Notes: generated by a model from the sequence alone, not told the origin. Positions 11,136 to 27,999 are shown, counted from the stretch's first letter. The stretch is DNA of 64,000 nt from Megaleporinus macrocephalus (GCA_021613375.1 CM038706.1:20836866-20900865), one strand, 5' to 3'. Numbers and translations are program-made.

Positions 11136-12400
11136 CTCTGTGCAGAACTGATATATACCTCCTGTGGTTCAGACGACTTCCGGTGAGGTAGCGGTGTGAA
11201 CGCAGGGTTTGGACTTATTTCTCACTCTGTTAAGCATGACCAGGAACAGATGCGTCAAGTCTTTTTCTGCTGCACAAATATATAAAAAATGCAATTTAAT
11301 AAATGCTGTATTGCAAGACAAAACTCACTGGAATACATACATAGTCTAATGGGACACTGTAAAAGCATGACATGGGTGTATTATACATTAACATTGGGTC
11401 AGGCTACCTTTCTCCTGACACACTGATCAATAAAGCTGTATTGTAGATTACTGTAAATTCTGCAGTTTTTTATGAAGGCAAGAAACACACACCATGTTTT
11501 TATCACTATTTCAAATACATTCGATTTTACTCTAAAGCCTGTCATCAAAATCAGCTTATAATTAATATCTGAAATCTTGAAAAACGTGCTGAAGTGTGAG
11601 GTCTGGGTAACGGGTGCCAGCTAAAATAGGACATTTTAGCTTAGTGTCATTATGCTTTGTTCCTGTACGTGTGCTGAATACATGGTTTAAAAAATGGGAC
11701 AGCATCACAGTGGATGCAGCTGTATTTTTAAACCAAAAGCATCCAAACAGGTTCATGGTGTATACGATGATATAACAATTTATATTCTTACATGTCAATG
11801 TAATGTACTCTGTAGTTCAAGCATGATGTAACTGCCTGTTATTTGAGATGCTGAAAAGCACCTTGATGATGATAATAAAATATGTAGAATAACATTTTTG
11901 TCAGCTTTTAGCAGGCCATGGAAATTAATTTTAAAATGCAGAAGCACTTTGTATCTCAAGCTGTCCAACTCAAACTGAAAGCCACTGTTAGAGACGAGGG
12001 GATCAGAACCTCTGGCCTAGGTGCTTTACTGCATAGGAATGTTCAACACTCAGTTAGACAAGCTAGTAGTACATGATGAGCTGGGGTTTCAATAGACTGG
12101 TCTGATGTTTTGATTAACTGTACACTCTTTAAAAAAAGATGATTCTTAAATGACGAACGAAGGCAATGATTATATAGAACCGTGAACACTCAAATAACTA
12201 TTTGTCTGCCCAAAATGGTTCTTCTGTCACAAGCTTGACATCATAACAGCAGCATTTTCTGGTGCTAGAACAATATACAACATTCTGCATATGAAGAAAT
12301 ACTTAACCGTGCAAACAACGCCCATGGTTCCAAAGAGGCCCTCAAGAATCATCTTTATAAAGTGTACTTGAGCTCATCCTACAGAAGGTGTCGGTGTGTA
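11136..12400. other. Intergenic region, IFIT gene to neurofilament gene
   Basis: AT-rich spacer with no exon-like segment. It contains one copy of a dispersed repeat at 12115-12285, listed separately. Another AATAAA occurs near 11429 with no gene assigned to it. Confidence 0.4.
12115..12285. repeat. Dispersed repeat, family 5 (copy 1)
   Basis: Shares blocks in order with 49385-49575: a ctctttaa-type start, aaggcaatg, tatatagaacc, gaacactcaaa/gaccactcaaa and ttcttaa/ttctttaa stretches. Looks like a small non-coding transposon remnant. Confidence 0.45.
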
Positions 12401-12401
12401 A

Positions 12402-12535
12402 TTTGGGGGGGTGGGGGGGGGGGGTCGTGACGTAACGGCCGCTGCAGCTGAGCAGCTGATGCTGTGCTTTTACAGACAGGTGCAAGCCAAGCATCTAACA
12501 CGGTATATAAGAGAACCTGAGGGGCAGGAGGATCA
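12402..12535 (+). promoter_or_regulatory. Neurofilament-gene promoter: G-tract, CRE-like site, TATA box
   Basis: A run of more than 20 bases that is almost all G (about 12402-12423) is followed by tgacgtaa, a variant cAMP-response element, at about 12427. CAGCTG E-box-type sites come next (about 12445-12460). A strong TATA box, tatataa, lies at 12504-12510, about 40 bases before the start codon. The predicted 5' UTR is therefore very short, roughly 15-20 bases. E-box and CRE sites fit neuronal expression; this is inference. Confidence 0.6.
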
Positions 12536-12550
12536 AACAGCAAACTCGCA

Positions 12551-15500
12551 ATGGAGCGTTTGCTGAAGTCACCTGGCAGGAGGCGGGAAGAGCAGCGCTA
12601 CCCGATGCAGGCGCGTCCGTCGCGGGACAGCGCTATTAGCATTAGCGCCGGATTAGCAACGACGCGGAGCCGAGCTAACGGAGCGCTGAGAGGAGAATAC
12701 GGAGCAGCTCCCAAAGCTGGCGACCTGTACGACTTCCCTTACCAGTTCTCAGGCGAAATCATGCCTGTGAAAGCAGCGAACGAGAAAGAGTTACTCCGCG
12801 GCCTCAACGACCGCTTCGCTGCGTTTATCGAGAAAGTTCGTCACCTGGAGAACCAGAACCGCGCGCTGGAGCAGGAGATGGAAGCCATACGGCTCAAAGC
12901 CAAATCCTCCGCCGCTCTGTCTAAGGAGTACGACCCGGAGATGAAGGACCTGAGAGAGCAGGTGCGCGAAATGACCGTCCAGAAGCACCAGGTCGAGCTG
13001 AGCCTGCAGAGTCTGCAGGACGAGTTCAACACGCTGAGCGCGAAGTGTGAGCAGGAGGCGCGAGAGAGAGCCGAAGCGGAGGAGAGCGTGCGCGCGCTGA
13101 AGAAGTTCGTCAGCGACGCGCACTTGGCCAAACAGGAGATGGACAGGAAGGCGAGCGCGCTGGCGGACGAAATCGGCTTCCTTAAGAAGAACCACGAAGC
13201 CGAGGTGGCGGAGATCGTGGCCCAGATCCAGGAGGGCCAGGTGAGGCAAAGCGCGAGCGGCGGCTTCGGCAAGGGAGACATCACGACCGCGCTCAGGGAC
13301 ATCAGGCTGCAGCTTGAAGGTCACGCCGCAGTGTGTGACATCCAGCCCGCGGACGAGAGCTTCCGAGCCCACGTGGCTCAGTTGACCAGAAACGCCGAGA
13401 TCAACAGAGAGACCATCATAGCCACCAAGGCCGAGATAAGCGACTACAGGAGGCAGCTGCAGTCCAAGAACGTAGAGCTCGACTCCGTGAAGGGAACCAG
13501 AGAAGCGCTGGAGAGGCAGCTGTACGACGTGGAGCAGCGGCACAAAGCTGAGCTCCACCACTATCAGGTCTGTCCACACCTTCACTGCAGGATGAGTGGT
13601 CTGCACTCCCGCACTCAGAAAATGCACAGACATTCTGCATTACTTCAATTAACTTATCTTAGTGTATAGTCCAGGAATAATGTTCCTTCAAAAACTAAGC
13701 CAAAGGTTTGCTCAAACTTCATGTACTCTAAAGTAATTTGTGAGTAATATCAAATAAACTACTTTATGAGGTAGCAAGAAACAGAGCTTTACGCAACTCA
13801 ACAAATAAAAAAATAATATTCTTTAGCTTTCCCAATAGTTTCATGGTTTTAGGTATAGCCATAGACACAGGCACAACAAAGCAACCTTCGTTTCAGTCCC
13901 CAACTTGAATGCAGGATGGTTGATGGCTCATGCAAACAGAATTTTTAAAGTGCAAAAAAATCGGATCAGCCTTAGAATAATATTACAGAAATACTTATTA
14001 TTGTATGTTTTTCCAGGAGTGCTGTTTTCCCTTAGCTAAGTCTAAATAGACATGATCATTCTTTCAGCAGTAATTTGCGTTGAAGTTAATGGTTTCTGGC
14101 TTTGTGTACCAAGCATCTTTACAGTTGCACAGTTGCAGGCTGAAGGATGGTCCGTACTGAAAAACTTCCAAAAAGCTGACAGATTCAATCAGGCCATAAA
14201 GTAATGTCAGGGAAAATGTCTTAAAGGAGCAATATGTAAGGTAAACTTTCCAACAACAACAAATTATCAACAGAATGTGAAGAAACAGGAGTTTTGATGC
14301 AGTGTCAAAGACATCTATTTATCGTGTTGTTGCCACAAAGTCAGCATGCTAACTAACTAGCACCAGCTAGTCCTGTAATACTACTTTGTAGAGGAGATAG
14401 TGAATCACTGTAGCATCAAGTCTGCCATTGGTCCAACATAAGAGGTTGAGGAAGTAGCACTGCTGCCCTGACAGCATATTCTAACCTCTTGTCAATCACG
14501 TTGAAGCTGCTGCTCCTAATTTGATCATTAAAGGACAGGTAGTCTGAGAGGGAGAGTAAACTCAGCAGTGGCCGAAGCTCTTGTCAAACAAATATTATAA
14601 TGACTTCCACCACCTGTTCACATAAAGAATCCACTTATAACAGCGAACAAAAGTAATGCTATGAATAGCAGCAAATACAAGTTAAACTGGTGTTGCTTTA
14701 AAACAGCAAGTAAAGGAATGAAGTTTGATGCTGAACTCACAAAGTTTATTCTAGACTGGTAAGTAAAGTGCTGTATTGCTAATATTGAACAGGATGGACT
14801 GTTCATTTCTTGTCGTAGGGATGGACACCATAACTTTCTGCTGATATACTGCCCTCCACTGTTTGAATATGAATTCGACAGGTTGTGTCATCTTACATAG
14901 TGCTCCTGGGTTTAGTTTTCTGGGTTTAGCTATGCAATGATGCGCTCAGTGTCTAAATAGGGTCTTTCATGCTTACTCACAGGACACCATCAGAGAGCTG
15001 GAACATGAGCTGAAAAACACAAGATATGACATGAGCAGCCATGTGCAGGAGTACCAGGATCTTCTCAATGTAAAAATGGCCTTGGACACTGAAATCTATT
15101 CTTACAGGTAAAGGTCCCACTTAAAGTGTCACTGAAAAGAAGAAAAATAAACATATAGCCTAAAAAGTCATGAGAAAAAGAATGAATGAATGTACCAGTT
15201 ATTGCATCTACCATCTCAATGCTTTTTTCTTTTTTTACCAACAGAAAGCTGTTGGAGGGTGAAGAGTCGAGGTACTCCATTCTCTCTGATGCACATGTTT
15301 CAGTACCTTATGTTTATAGGCAGTCGCCCATCTATACTCTCCCTTGTGTCACAAGGCAGGGAGAAGCGCCCCGGAAAGCAGAGCCACAGTACAAGTTTGT
15401 TGAGGAGATCATTACAGAGACCACCAGGGAGGATGTAGAAATATCAGACACAGGGTCTGAGGATGGCAGTGGGGTGGGAGAGGGCGATAAATCAGAGAAG

Positions 15501-18179
15501 GTGAGCACCGAAGAAGACGATGCAGGTAAGGCAGCACAAAGCGATGTCCCCTCAGAGGAAAAAGAGGCAAAAGAATCAGCCACAGACGATGATGGAGACA
15601 GTCCCAAGCTGGAGGAGGAGGAAGAAAATCTGGAAACTGAAAAAGAAGACAACTCAGTCAAGGCGTCCGAAGAAGTTTCTGAGACTCCTAATGAAGCTGC
15701 TGTTGACACCAAACCAGCACAAAGTGAAGGCACTGCACCAGAACCCACTGAAGACAAGGCTGAGGATGAAGCTGCAACCAAAGATGCTGACGCAGAGTCC
15801 AAAACCCAGGAGGCTGATACAGAAATAAAACCGGAGAAGCCAAAAGCAGATACAACCAGTGATGAGAAGAAACCCCTTGACACTGACCAACAAAAAGAGC
15901 CAGAAAAAGAGAATATACAGCAACCAAAGCCAAGTGAGCAAAAAGAAGATGAGGTTGTGACAGAGTCAAAGGAAAAGGCAAGTCTTCCAGAGGTGCCAAC
16001 ACCTGAAGAGCCTGAGCCAAAAGAAAAGGCCACAGAGGAAAGCTCACAAAAACCTGAAGACAAAAAGGTGACCGAAGAGATCAAGACTCCAGCCGAGCCC
16101 CAGGATACTCCTGCTGCAAAATCCGCTGAGAAAAACGTGGAAACCAGTGAAGAGAAATCTGTAGAGCTGGACGCACCCACTGCTGACCCCCAGCCAGCAT
16201 CTCCAAAAGCAGAGACTACTCCAAAAGAAGAGAGCAAAGCAGAATCAAAGGACACCGTAGAAACCCTGAAAGCTGATGTGGATGATAGTCAAAAAGCACA
16301 AAGCACAAAGGATACGGACGCGGAGGATGTACAAAAAGATCCAGAAGCAACCAAACAGACTGAGGCAGTGAAGAAAGAAGCAGCGCCTAAAGACCAAGAA
16401 GCAGAAGAAATATCTGACCAGCAGGCAAAAACAAAGACAGATAGCAAATCAGCAGATGATGCAGAGACTGCGAAAGCAGAAAAGAGAGAAAGCGTCAAGG
16501 AAGAAACACCACAGGATGATGTTTCCAAATCCACTGCAAACGAAACAGAAGTTGAGATACCTGAGAAAAAGGAGACCAGCACAAAGGACATGACAGGCAG
16601 CGCAAGTATAGACAAAGAGGATGTTGCCAAGTCAAAGGAAGTAGAAAAGTTGAAGCAGCCGAAAGTTGAAGCAGCAGAGACAAAATCTGAGGAGCAAACT
16701 CAGGAAAGTGCAGAGGCCGCTAAAGAACATGTGGATAAAACAGAGCAAAAAGAAACAACCAAATCCTCTGCACAGCCACTAGAGACCATTGAGACGGCTG
16801 AATCCTCAAAACCTGCAGAAAAGGAAACAAAGCCTGAAGGACAACTGGAGAAAAAAGAAACCAAAGAGAGCAAAGTGGAGAGTGCTGAGGACATGAAAAA
16901 CATGGACGCAGTCAAGCCTACAGGTCCAGAAGCCCCCAAAGATGCACAACTTGAACAAAGTGCTGCGAAGTCTTTAGTAGAAAAGGAGCAAAATAAAGAC
17001 CAGACAAAAACAGACAAAGACGTGCAAGAAGCCAAGGACAAAAAAACTGAGAAATCAGAGAAGACAGACACCAGTGCAGTACAAGAAGAAAGTCCTAAAG
17101 AGGACAGCACGAAAACTACAGCTCCTGAAAAAGACACCGAATCCCTTAAACCCGATCAAAGTACAGAGCCAACTCCAAAAACATCATCAAAAACCGAGCA
17201 AGACAAAGAACAGCAAAATAAAGACCAAACAAAAACAGACAAAGACGTGCAAGAAGCCAAGGACACAAAAACTGAGAAATCAGAGAAGACAGACACCAGT
17301 GCAGTACAAGAAGAGAGTCCTAAAGTGGACAGCACGAAAACTACAGCTCCTGAAAAAGACACCGAATCCCTTAAACCCGATCAAAGTACAGAGCCAACTC
17401 CAAAAACATCATCAAAAACCGAGCAAGACAAAGAACAGCAAAATAAAGACCAAATAAAAACAGACAAAGACGTCCAAGAAGCCAAGGACACAAAAACTGA
17501 GAAATCAGAGAAGACAGACACCAGTGTAGTACAAGAAGAGAGTCCTAAAGAGGACAGCACGAAAACTACAGCTCCTGAAAAAGACACCGAATCCCTTAAA
17601 CCCGATCAAAGTACAGAGCCGACTCCAAAAACATCATCAGAGAACGAGCAAGACAAAGAACAGCAAAATAAAGACCAGACAAAAACAGACAAAGACGTCC
17701 AAGAAGCCAAGGACACAAAAACTGAGAAATCAGAGAAGACAGACACCAGTGCAGTACAAGAAGAGAGTCCTAAAGTGGACAGCACGAAAACTACAGCTCC
17801 TGAAAAAGACACCGAACCCCTTAAACCCGATCAAAGTACAGAGCCAACTCCAAAAACATCATCAAAAACTGAGCAAGACAAAGAACAGCAAAATAAAGAC
17901 CAGACAAAAACAGACAAAGACGTCCAAGAAGCCAAGGACACAAAAACTGAGAAATCAGAGAAGACAGACACCAGTGTAGTACAAGAAGAGAGTCCTAAAG
18001 TGGACAGCACGAAAACTACAGCTCCTGAAAAAGACACCGAATCCCTTAAACCCGATCCAAAAACATCATCAGAGAACGAGCAAGACAAAGAACAGAAATC
18101 GGCCGTCACTGATGTGAAGGAAGTCGCAGAGCAGAAAAAAGAAGTGCCAAAAGTAGCTGAGAACGGAGTATCTATGTAA
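12551..18179 (+). CDS. Neurofilament-type neuronal intermediate filament protein (NF-M/NF-H class)
   Basis: Three exons, 12551-13567, 14983-15107 (125 bp) and 15245-18179, join in frame to about 1358 residues. The head (1-76) is Arg/Ser-rich. The coiled-coil rod (about 77-390) begins [20 protein letters not shown] and ends at [20 protein letters not shown] plus KLLEGEE. The intron positions match type IV genes (NEFM, INA). After the rod, [16 protein letters not shown] resembles the conserved NF-M motif, supporting an NF-M-like identity. Position near vdac2 and comtd1 would instead suit an alpha-internexin co-orthologue, so no symbol is given. The tail (about 970 residues) is Glu/Lys/Thr-rich and ends in five repeats. 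It lacks the KSP tripeptides of mammalian NF-M/NF-H but has many SPK and TPK sites. Expected role: neuronal cytoskeleton, with the tail projecting sidearms that space axonal filaments. Confidence 0.88.
14218..14620. repeat. Dispersed repeat, family 3 (copy 1), in neurofilament intron 1
   Basis: Shares ordered blocks with 32672-32950: ctttaaaggtgcaatatgtaa-type start, gctaactaactagc, ccagcc/ccagctagtcctgt, ctactttgt, aatcact, ggtccaacat, ctgccctgac, ttgtcaatca-gttgaag and aggacaggtag. Probably an old small transposon. Confidence 0.55.
16989..18095 (+). repeat. 225-bp tandem repeat array in the neurofilament tail
   Basis: Four full 225-bp (75-residue) units start at 16989, 17214, 17439 and 17664. 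A fifth begins at 17889 and is cut short by an 18-bp deletion (the residues QSTEPT are missing). Units differ at only a few positions, for example SAVQ/SVVQ, PKED/PKVD, SSKTE/SSENE and ESLK/EPLK. Each unit has one ESPK and one PTPK, possible sites for proline-directed kinases. The unit is a multiple of three bases, so copy-number change keeps the frame. Near-identity of DNA, including silent positions, points to recent expansion or conversion. Confidence 0.95.
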
Positions 18180-18453
18180 GAGACTCAAAGACTTGAATGA
18201 ATGTGACAGAAGTGCTTTAGAAACTGCATGACTAGATATTTCAGCTGAATAAGAAAACTTCAGTGATCAAATGCAACTTCTGAGCTCTGACCATGGCTGC
18301 TTTAGCTGTATGCATGAAATCTGCAGATGAATGTAGACAAAAACCCAGAAATATTAAAAATGGAATATAGAATGTATATGATCATATGAAATATTTTGCT
18401 ATACTGCAAGCACTAGATAGATAAAAGTGTATATTAATGCTATTTATTGTCTG

Positions 18454-18459
18454 AATAAA
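18454..18459 (+). terminator. Neurofilament-gene poly(A) signal
   Basis: AATAAA about 275 bases after the stop codon, followed by a T-rich stretch. First canonical signal downstream of the gene. Confidence 0.7.
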
Positions 18460-18651
18460 TATTATTTCAGCATATGAATCTGTTTTGAGTTCAACTCTTT
18501 TCCTCTCAAATTACATGTGGGTACTTCTAAACTACTGCTGTTTGTACATATCATTTTATGGTACATGGGTTCTGCATAGCAGAACATAGACATCTTTTTA
18601 AAAAAAAATGAGAAGACTTTGCAGTAGTGTCAGTTAAATTATCAATCTTCA

Positions 18652-19785
18652 CTTGGCACCAGGGTGATCAACCTTTCTTAAAAACAATGGTTCTCATTCA
18701 CCAACCGCCCTTAAAGAAAATACTTCTTAAACCTATTTACTAGAGATGGAAGGATCGATCGGCTATGTATCGGTATCGGCAGATTTATAATCAGAATATA
18801 CAATGGGTGATTGGCCGATATTTCTCCAATTTAGCTGATCCCGAGAGCCGATCGATGGCGTTAAACAAATGAGTTCCCTGCAATTCCTATCTGAACCACT
18901 AGGTGGAAATACACACCCTCTCATTTTCGACAAACTGACTAAAGCAGCAGCCTCGTGAAAAAGGAAGCGCTGATAGAAAGCATGTCCGTCTGGCAGTGTT
19001 TTACCGTATGTGACGCAGACTCATCCAGGACGTTTTTAAAATGAGTAAAATCAGTGTGTCTCGTTGGGGAAACAAGACAAAGACATTTAACTCTACTAAT
19101 CTGATACAGCTGAATACAGCAAACAGCAGAGCTAGCACGCACAGCTAGCACAAAACAAACAACCCAGAACACCTACAGACCAGATCTGACTGGTCCGAAC
19201 AGAACAGCAGCTACAATTCAAGATCTACATTTAATGATTGCAGATTGTCGTTTAAAATAACCAGAGTCTGCATTTAATGACTTTTTTTTAGTTTTGAATT
19301 AAGGGTCTAAATTAAATGATTGCAGTATTGGGGATATTTGTTTGGTTTATTTTGTTTATTTACTGCTAATTTTGTTTAAAATATTATGCTGTTTCATATG
19401 AGCTCGTTAAAAATAGTAATAAACCAGTTTCAACCATGTGTCATGACTTGCTTGCGCTAATAACTACATGTAGCCCTGCCGTCGCGTATACCCCGCCCTC
19501 TATTGGCTATCGGCTATCGGCTGATAGCCCTGAAAGGTGATTGGCGATCGGAATTGGCCTCAAAAACGCTGATTGGTCCATCTCTACTATTTACGCAGTT
19601 TTCTTAAAGATTGACATTTACCAGTGTTTTCTTATTTGTTCTTAGGTAAGAACTGGATCTACACACACTCATTAGCACAAAAGGTCAGCAGTTTAAGAAC
19701 ACAATGAATAGACTTTTCCTCAGACCCCATCTCAAGAACAAATTTAAGGAAAATAATTAGGAAGACATTGGTGAAGGTGGCCCAT
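18652..19785. mobile_element. Small inverted-repeat element, family 1, split by a hAT insertion
   Basis: The halves 18652-18740 and 19587-19785 together match the uninterrupted copy at 22241-22505. Shared blocks are accagggtga, caacctttcttaaaaacaat, gtgttttcttatttgttct, aggtaagaact, ctacacacattcatt-like and tttaaggaaaataatta. Ends attcaccaa and ttggtgaa are inverted relative to each other, as in a MITE. The hAT lies inside. Confidence 0.75.
18741..19586. mobile_element. Non-autonomous hAT transposon (846 bp)
   Basis: The element is bounded by a perfect 10-bp terminal inverted repeat, tagagatgga at 18741-18750 and tccatctcta at 19577-19586. It is flanked by a perfect 8-bp target duplication, ctatttac, at 18733-18740 and 19587-19594. 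The 8-bp duplication and TIR style are typical of the hAT superfamily. Near both ends there are repeated gatcgg/tatcggc motifs, probably subterminal transposase-binding repeats. No transposase reading frame is present, so movement would need a transposase supplied elsewhere. Confidence 0.9.
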
Positions 19786-20277
19786 TGACTAGTAGTCAAC
19801 AAATTATTTTAGCATTGTTGTAAACACCCATTTGTTATTGTAAATTGAAAAGTGATTGACATTCAAATACATTTTTACACGGTTTTAATAGAACGCTAAC
19901 TTTTAAAGCAGAGCCTTTTATCTGGTCCCTTAAAATAGCTTGACAACTACACAAGAAACACAGTTGACTTGACAAATAGTGGCTTTCCCTTCCATTTAGG
20001 TAAACTATTCCACAAAGAGAAACAATATATGGGACTGATTTGGTAAAATATGACTACTTAATTACAAATAATTTAATAAAACATTTGAACGCATTAGTTG
20101 TAGGACTAGTAGCACAAACTATCTGCAGGTGTTGAATGAGCACCATCTTTACTTTAAGGAGCAAGGATGATTATTTTGATGACAGGATGAAGAAAGCTTG
20201 GACTTGTATAACAGCTGTTTCCCCAATAACGTCATGTCAATCAGTCAAAACGAAACCTCTAGTGGAGTTCAAAGACT

Positions 20278-20283
20278 TTATTG
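20278..20283 (-). terminator. vdac2: vdac2 poly(A) signal
   Basis: Read on the minus strand this is AATAAA, about 835 bases after the vdac2 stop codon. The intervening 20284-21117 is open, repeat-free sequence that fits a 3' UTR. Between the family 1 repeat and here (19.8-20.27 kb) I see nothing. Confidence 0.65.
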
Positions 20284-21117
20284 AAAAGTTTACACATACA
20301 CATAAGGACCTCTAAGGTTTCATGAAAGCACAACTTCAGCAAGTCAGGTTCATGATGGTGACGCTGAACACTTTAGGTACTGAACTCAACCCACATCCAA
20401 AGTACCCATTTTGGCATTACCATAAGCTTCACCTAGTCGTCTGTGCAGAAAACAAAAAGCCAGCCATGCTTTCCCAATTCAAGCTCCATTACTTTCAGAC
20501 AGTAACCCAAATAGGCCACCCAAAAACTGCTTAGTTTAAGGGCAGGCTTCAAGTGCATCTACGTTTCAATCCCAATGGCTGACAAAGCAAAAATGGTACA
20601 ATACAGATTAAGTATGTCCTTGTGTGTATGGAAAAGAGAATGGAAAATAACAAAAACAAAAACATGTAACGGTGTTTAAATAATAGAAGGTATAACCTTT
20701 AAAATTGAGTTAAGTGTTTGCATGAGCTGTTTTCAGACGACTAAGGAATATCAGATGAGACAAACAGTGAAATCGGAGACGTAGTTTGACACATTCCCCC
20801 AGATCACCAACGTCTTACTGAAGAGGTAACGTGAGCTTAGATGCCCACTGCTGCAAACGGAGGAGTATTTCATTGCCATGGCAGTGCTGGATTCAGGTGA
20901 AGAAATGAACATCTACAAACCAAAATTGGGCACCATGACCAGAAAAAGGGGGGAAAAAATAAATGCCGTTGCAATGGTTACTAAAATGATTGCTTTTGTT
21001 GTAGCCTTTGAACACATCCCATCCCTTCCAGAATTCCCCTGCTGGTTAAGTTGGAGACAGATTTAAGGCCAGATTCCTCTGATATTCCCTCGTCCCTGAC
21101 GTGAGCAAGAGCTGGGC

Positions 21118-25563
<4,446 letters not shown>

Positions 25564-27112
25564 TCTATCTGTAAAAGTGGAAAATGGTCAAGCAAACCTG
25601 TAGTAACAGTAGATGTAACAACCATGCAGCACGTAGTTCAGCCACGCCAACTGGTAATCTGCCTAGTTGCAAAATTCCTTTAAAGACAAAGTCATGCGAA
25701 AAAGGGTGTGGATGAATGCATATGTAGAAATCTAGCTCCACTTTGCCATAATTTGTCTCGTAGACGCAGCGTTAGCAGTCTGATAACTGGCCCTGTGTGT
25801 TTCACACAGACGGCTGAGCTAATGTGACCTGACAACAGGCCCCACCTTTCTGAGTCACTGCAGGAGGAAATGACCACATACAAATAGGCTTCCGTGCACT
25901 GATGTACTGCATGATAATCTATTGCATTAGAAAACCCAAATCTATGCATTTTATAATAACATCCAATAGAAGGATCACACCTATAGAAATCTACATACGA
26001 CAGATGAAAAGAACTGCATTAAATCGCTAGTTGTGCTACACTGAAAATGCATCCAGACGTTGTCCTAGTGTGCTTATATTCTACTTTCAGTACCAGCATG
26101 ACCGTTTTGTCCTTGTCATCACACTGTCCCCTATGTATAAGAAATTCCACACCTTCTATTTAAGGACGTACCAACTATCAGTTATCTGGATTTAACCGTT
26201 AGCTCAAACAATCCACATTTCAGAGTTAAGGTGAATCTCAGAGTTTCGTGCTCTTATTATCAATTTACTCCACCCACAAAGAGCTTGAAAACAAACTCAA
26301 GTGAACAAAGCAAACAAGAGAGACAAAATAATGACAAGGTGAAACTGGAGGCCATCTTGGTCAGGAAACTCATGTGGGCAGAAACCATGGGCGTTCAGAC
26401 TGATGACCAAATCTCACTACTGACACATAAGCCTCAATAATAACCCTTCCGTGTGCAGCTACATCAACATGCCAGGAGATAGTCCCTCAAAACCCAAGTA
26501 CTTCGCCAAATGATCCTAGACTTTTAACGTTACAAGTCACACGTGAAGCAGAGCCGGTTTGTTGCACGGCTGCATTTTTAGAAAGGGCGTGCTACCTGGT
26601 ACTTAACGAGCCCACGGCTACATAGGCTAGGTAGAAAAAAGCAAAAGCTCTTCTAGTGCAGATGCAAGAGAACGTATTTTCAAAGCTAAGTGAGTGTATG
26701 TCACTACGCCAGGTTTCCCGTGCAGCTGCTGTTAATCTAACTGGCTAAATTCACTGATTCATTATGTACTGCTAGCATTAGCCGGCACGCCGGTCACGCC
26801 GAGACTGAAGCCATGAGCTGTCGCGTTATCGATGTTGTCTGACCAATATAAACACATACAAGAACAGTTAGACATGCTCTATCGGGTTTAAACTACATTT
26901 ACCCCACAACAACGCTTGTATACCACTTTCCTACATTACCTGCGGAGTAAACAGGCCATCTAAACCCTCCAACTGTCATTAAGCTACATTAGCTAGCCTG
27001 CTAGCGTTAGCTTCCGCGGGCCAACGACAAAGTGTAAAAACGCGCCTGTGTAAAGTCTGAAAACACGCAGGGAGGAATATATATGAAAGTTCGTTTCGTT
27101 GTCACGTCTTAC

Positions 27113-27260
27113 CGGTTAACAGATTGCTCTGGTGATCAACTTAAATAAGTTTAATCAACTTCTCCCCAATGCTGACTGGCCGTGGTGAAGCGCACCGGCT
27201 GGAGGGCGAACTGAAGGAGACTGCGCTGCAGTGAGCTCCGACCCTTTAGAGCCGCAGGAC
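27113..27260 (-). promoter_or_regulatory. vdac2: vdac2 non-coding first exon and promoter region
   Basis: A GTAAGA donor on the minus strand is at 27112-27107. It would splice to the acceptor just before the start-codon exon (exon edge 25568), leaving only five untranslated bases ahead of ATG there. The 5' limit of this exon is not defined; GC content and CG dinucleotides rise to about 27300, fitting a TATA-less housekeeping promoter. No other gene was found starting in the opposite direction. Confidence 0.55.
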
Positions 27261-27730
27261 CCCCTACAGGTCAGCCAGCGCAGCTAGCGCAGCGGCGCCT
27301 GTAAGGAAAGATAATACAGCATACAACACGGAGCACACTCAACACATTTCGCGTCATTTATTCACACATTTCTTTATAGTCATTTATTATTTGCACGTAT
27401 ATAAATTAATTCACGTCCATTTACGTTCATGAAAATCTTAACATTTTGTTAGTTTTTCTCCAAACGGAGAGGCGTGAAGGAACTGCAATCGCAGCATTTA
27501 TTATGTAAACTGCCCAGCAAATTTCAACGTAAAAGTCTCAGTGCAACACGATTTAAAATAGAAAAAAAAAGAATGAAAGAAAAAAAACAAACCACATCTT
27601 TGTGGAAGTAATTAATGTTATAATTGTATTTATAGCTGTATTTTAATTATACGTGTTTTATATATTTTTATATAATTACAATTACTCTTAATATGCTAAA
27701 GTCCATCTCCAAATTGGTAATTTTACAAGA

Positions 27731-27930
27731 GAGGACAAAAACGGTCTTCATTTTCAGTGTAAGTCAAAGGAACCAGAAATTTTTCCAAACAATTTTGGAG
27801 CATTTTTATTGGTCCTTTCATCATGAAATTGTTACACAATATAAACGACAGCTGCTGCGTTTAAATGATGTAGAAAAATAAAAATAGACAAAAATGGAGA
27901 TGTTTTTCGTAGAACAGCGACAATATACTC
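27731..27930. repeat. Dispersed repeat, family 4 (copy 1)
   Basis: Shares ordered blocks with 46795-46960 and 54932-55085: gtcttcactttcaatg-like start, aagtcaatggaaccaga, ttttggagcatttctattgg, acagctgc, gatgtagaaaaata, aaaaatggagatg, tttttcattgg and cgatata. Non-coding. Confidence 0.6.
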
Positions 27931-27999
27931 TGTGGATCCCCTTTATTAGGTAGGCCAAACTCATAGATACACTTATTGTCTTACAGCTTTATTTATCAT

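Noticed and set aside
12791..13633. 280-residue open frame on the minus strand across neurofilament exon 1
   Set aside because: It is the antisense shadow of GC-rich coiled-coil coding sequence. The plus strand encodes a clear intermediate filament rod.
15332..18109. Several Ser/Val/Phe-rich minus-strand frames, repeating every 225 bp
   Set aside because: Antisense shadows of the Glu/Lys-rich neurofilament tail and its repeats.
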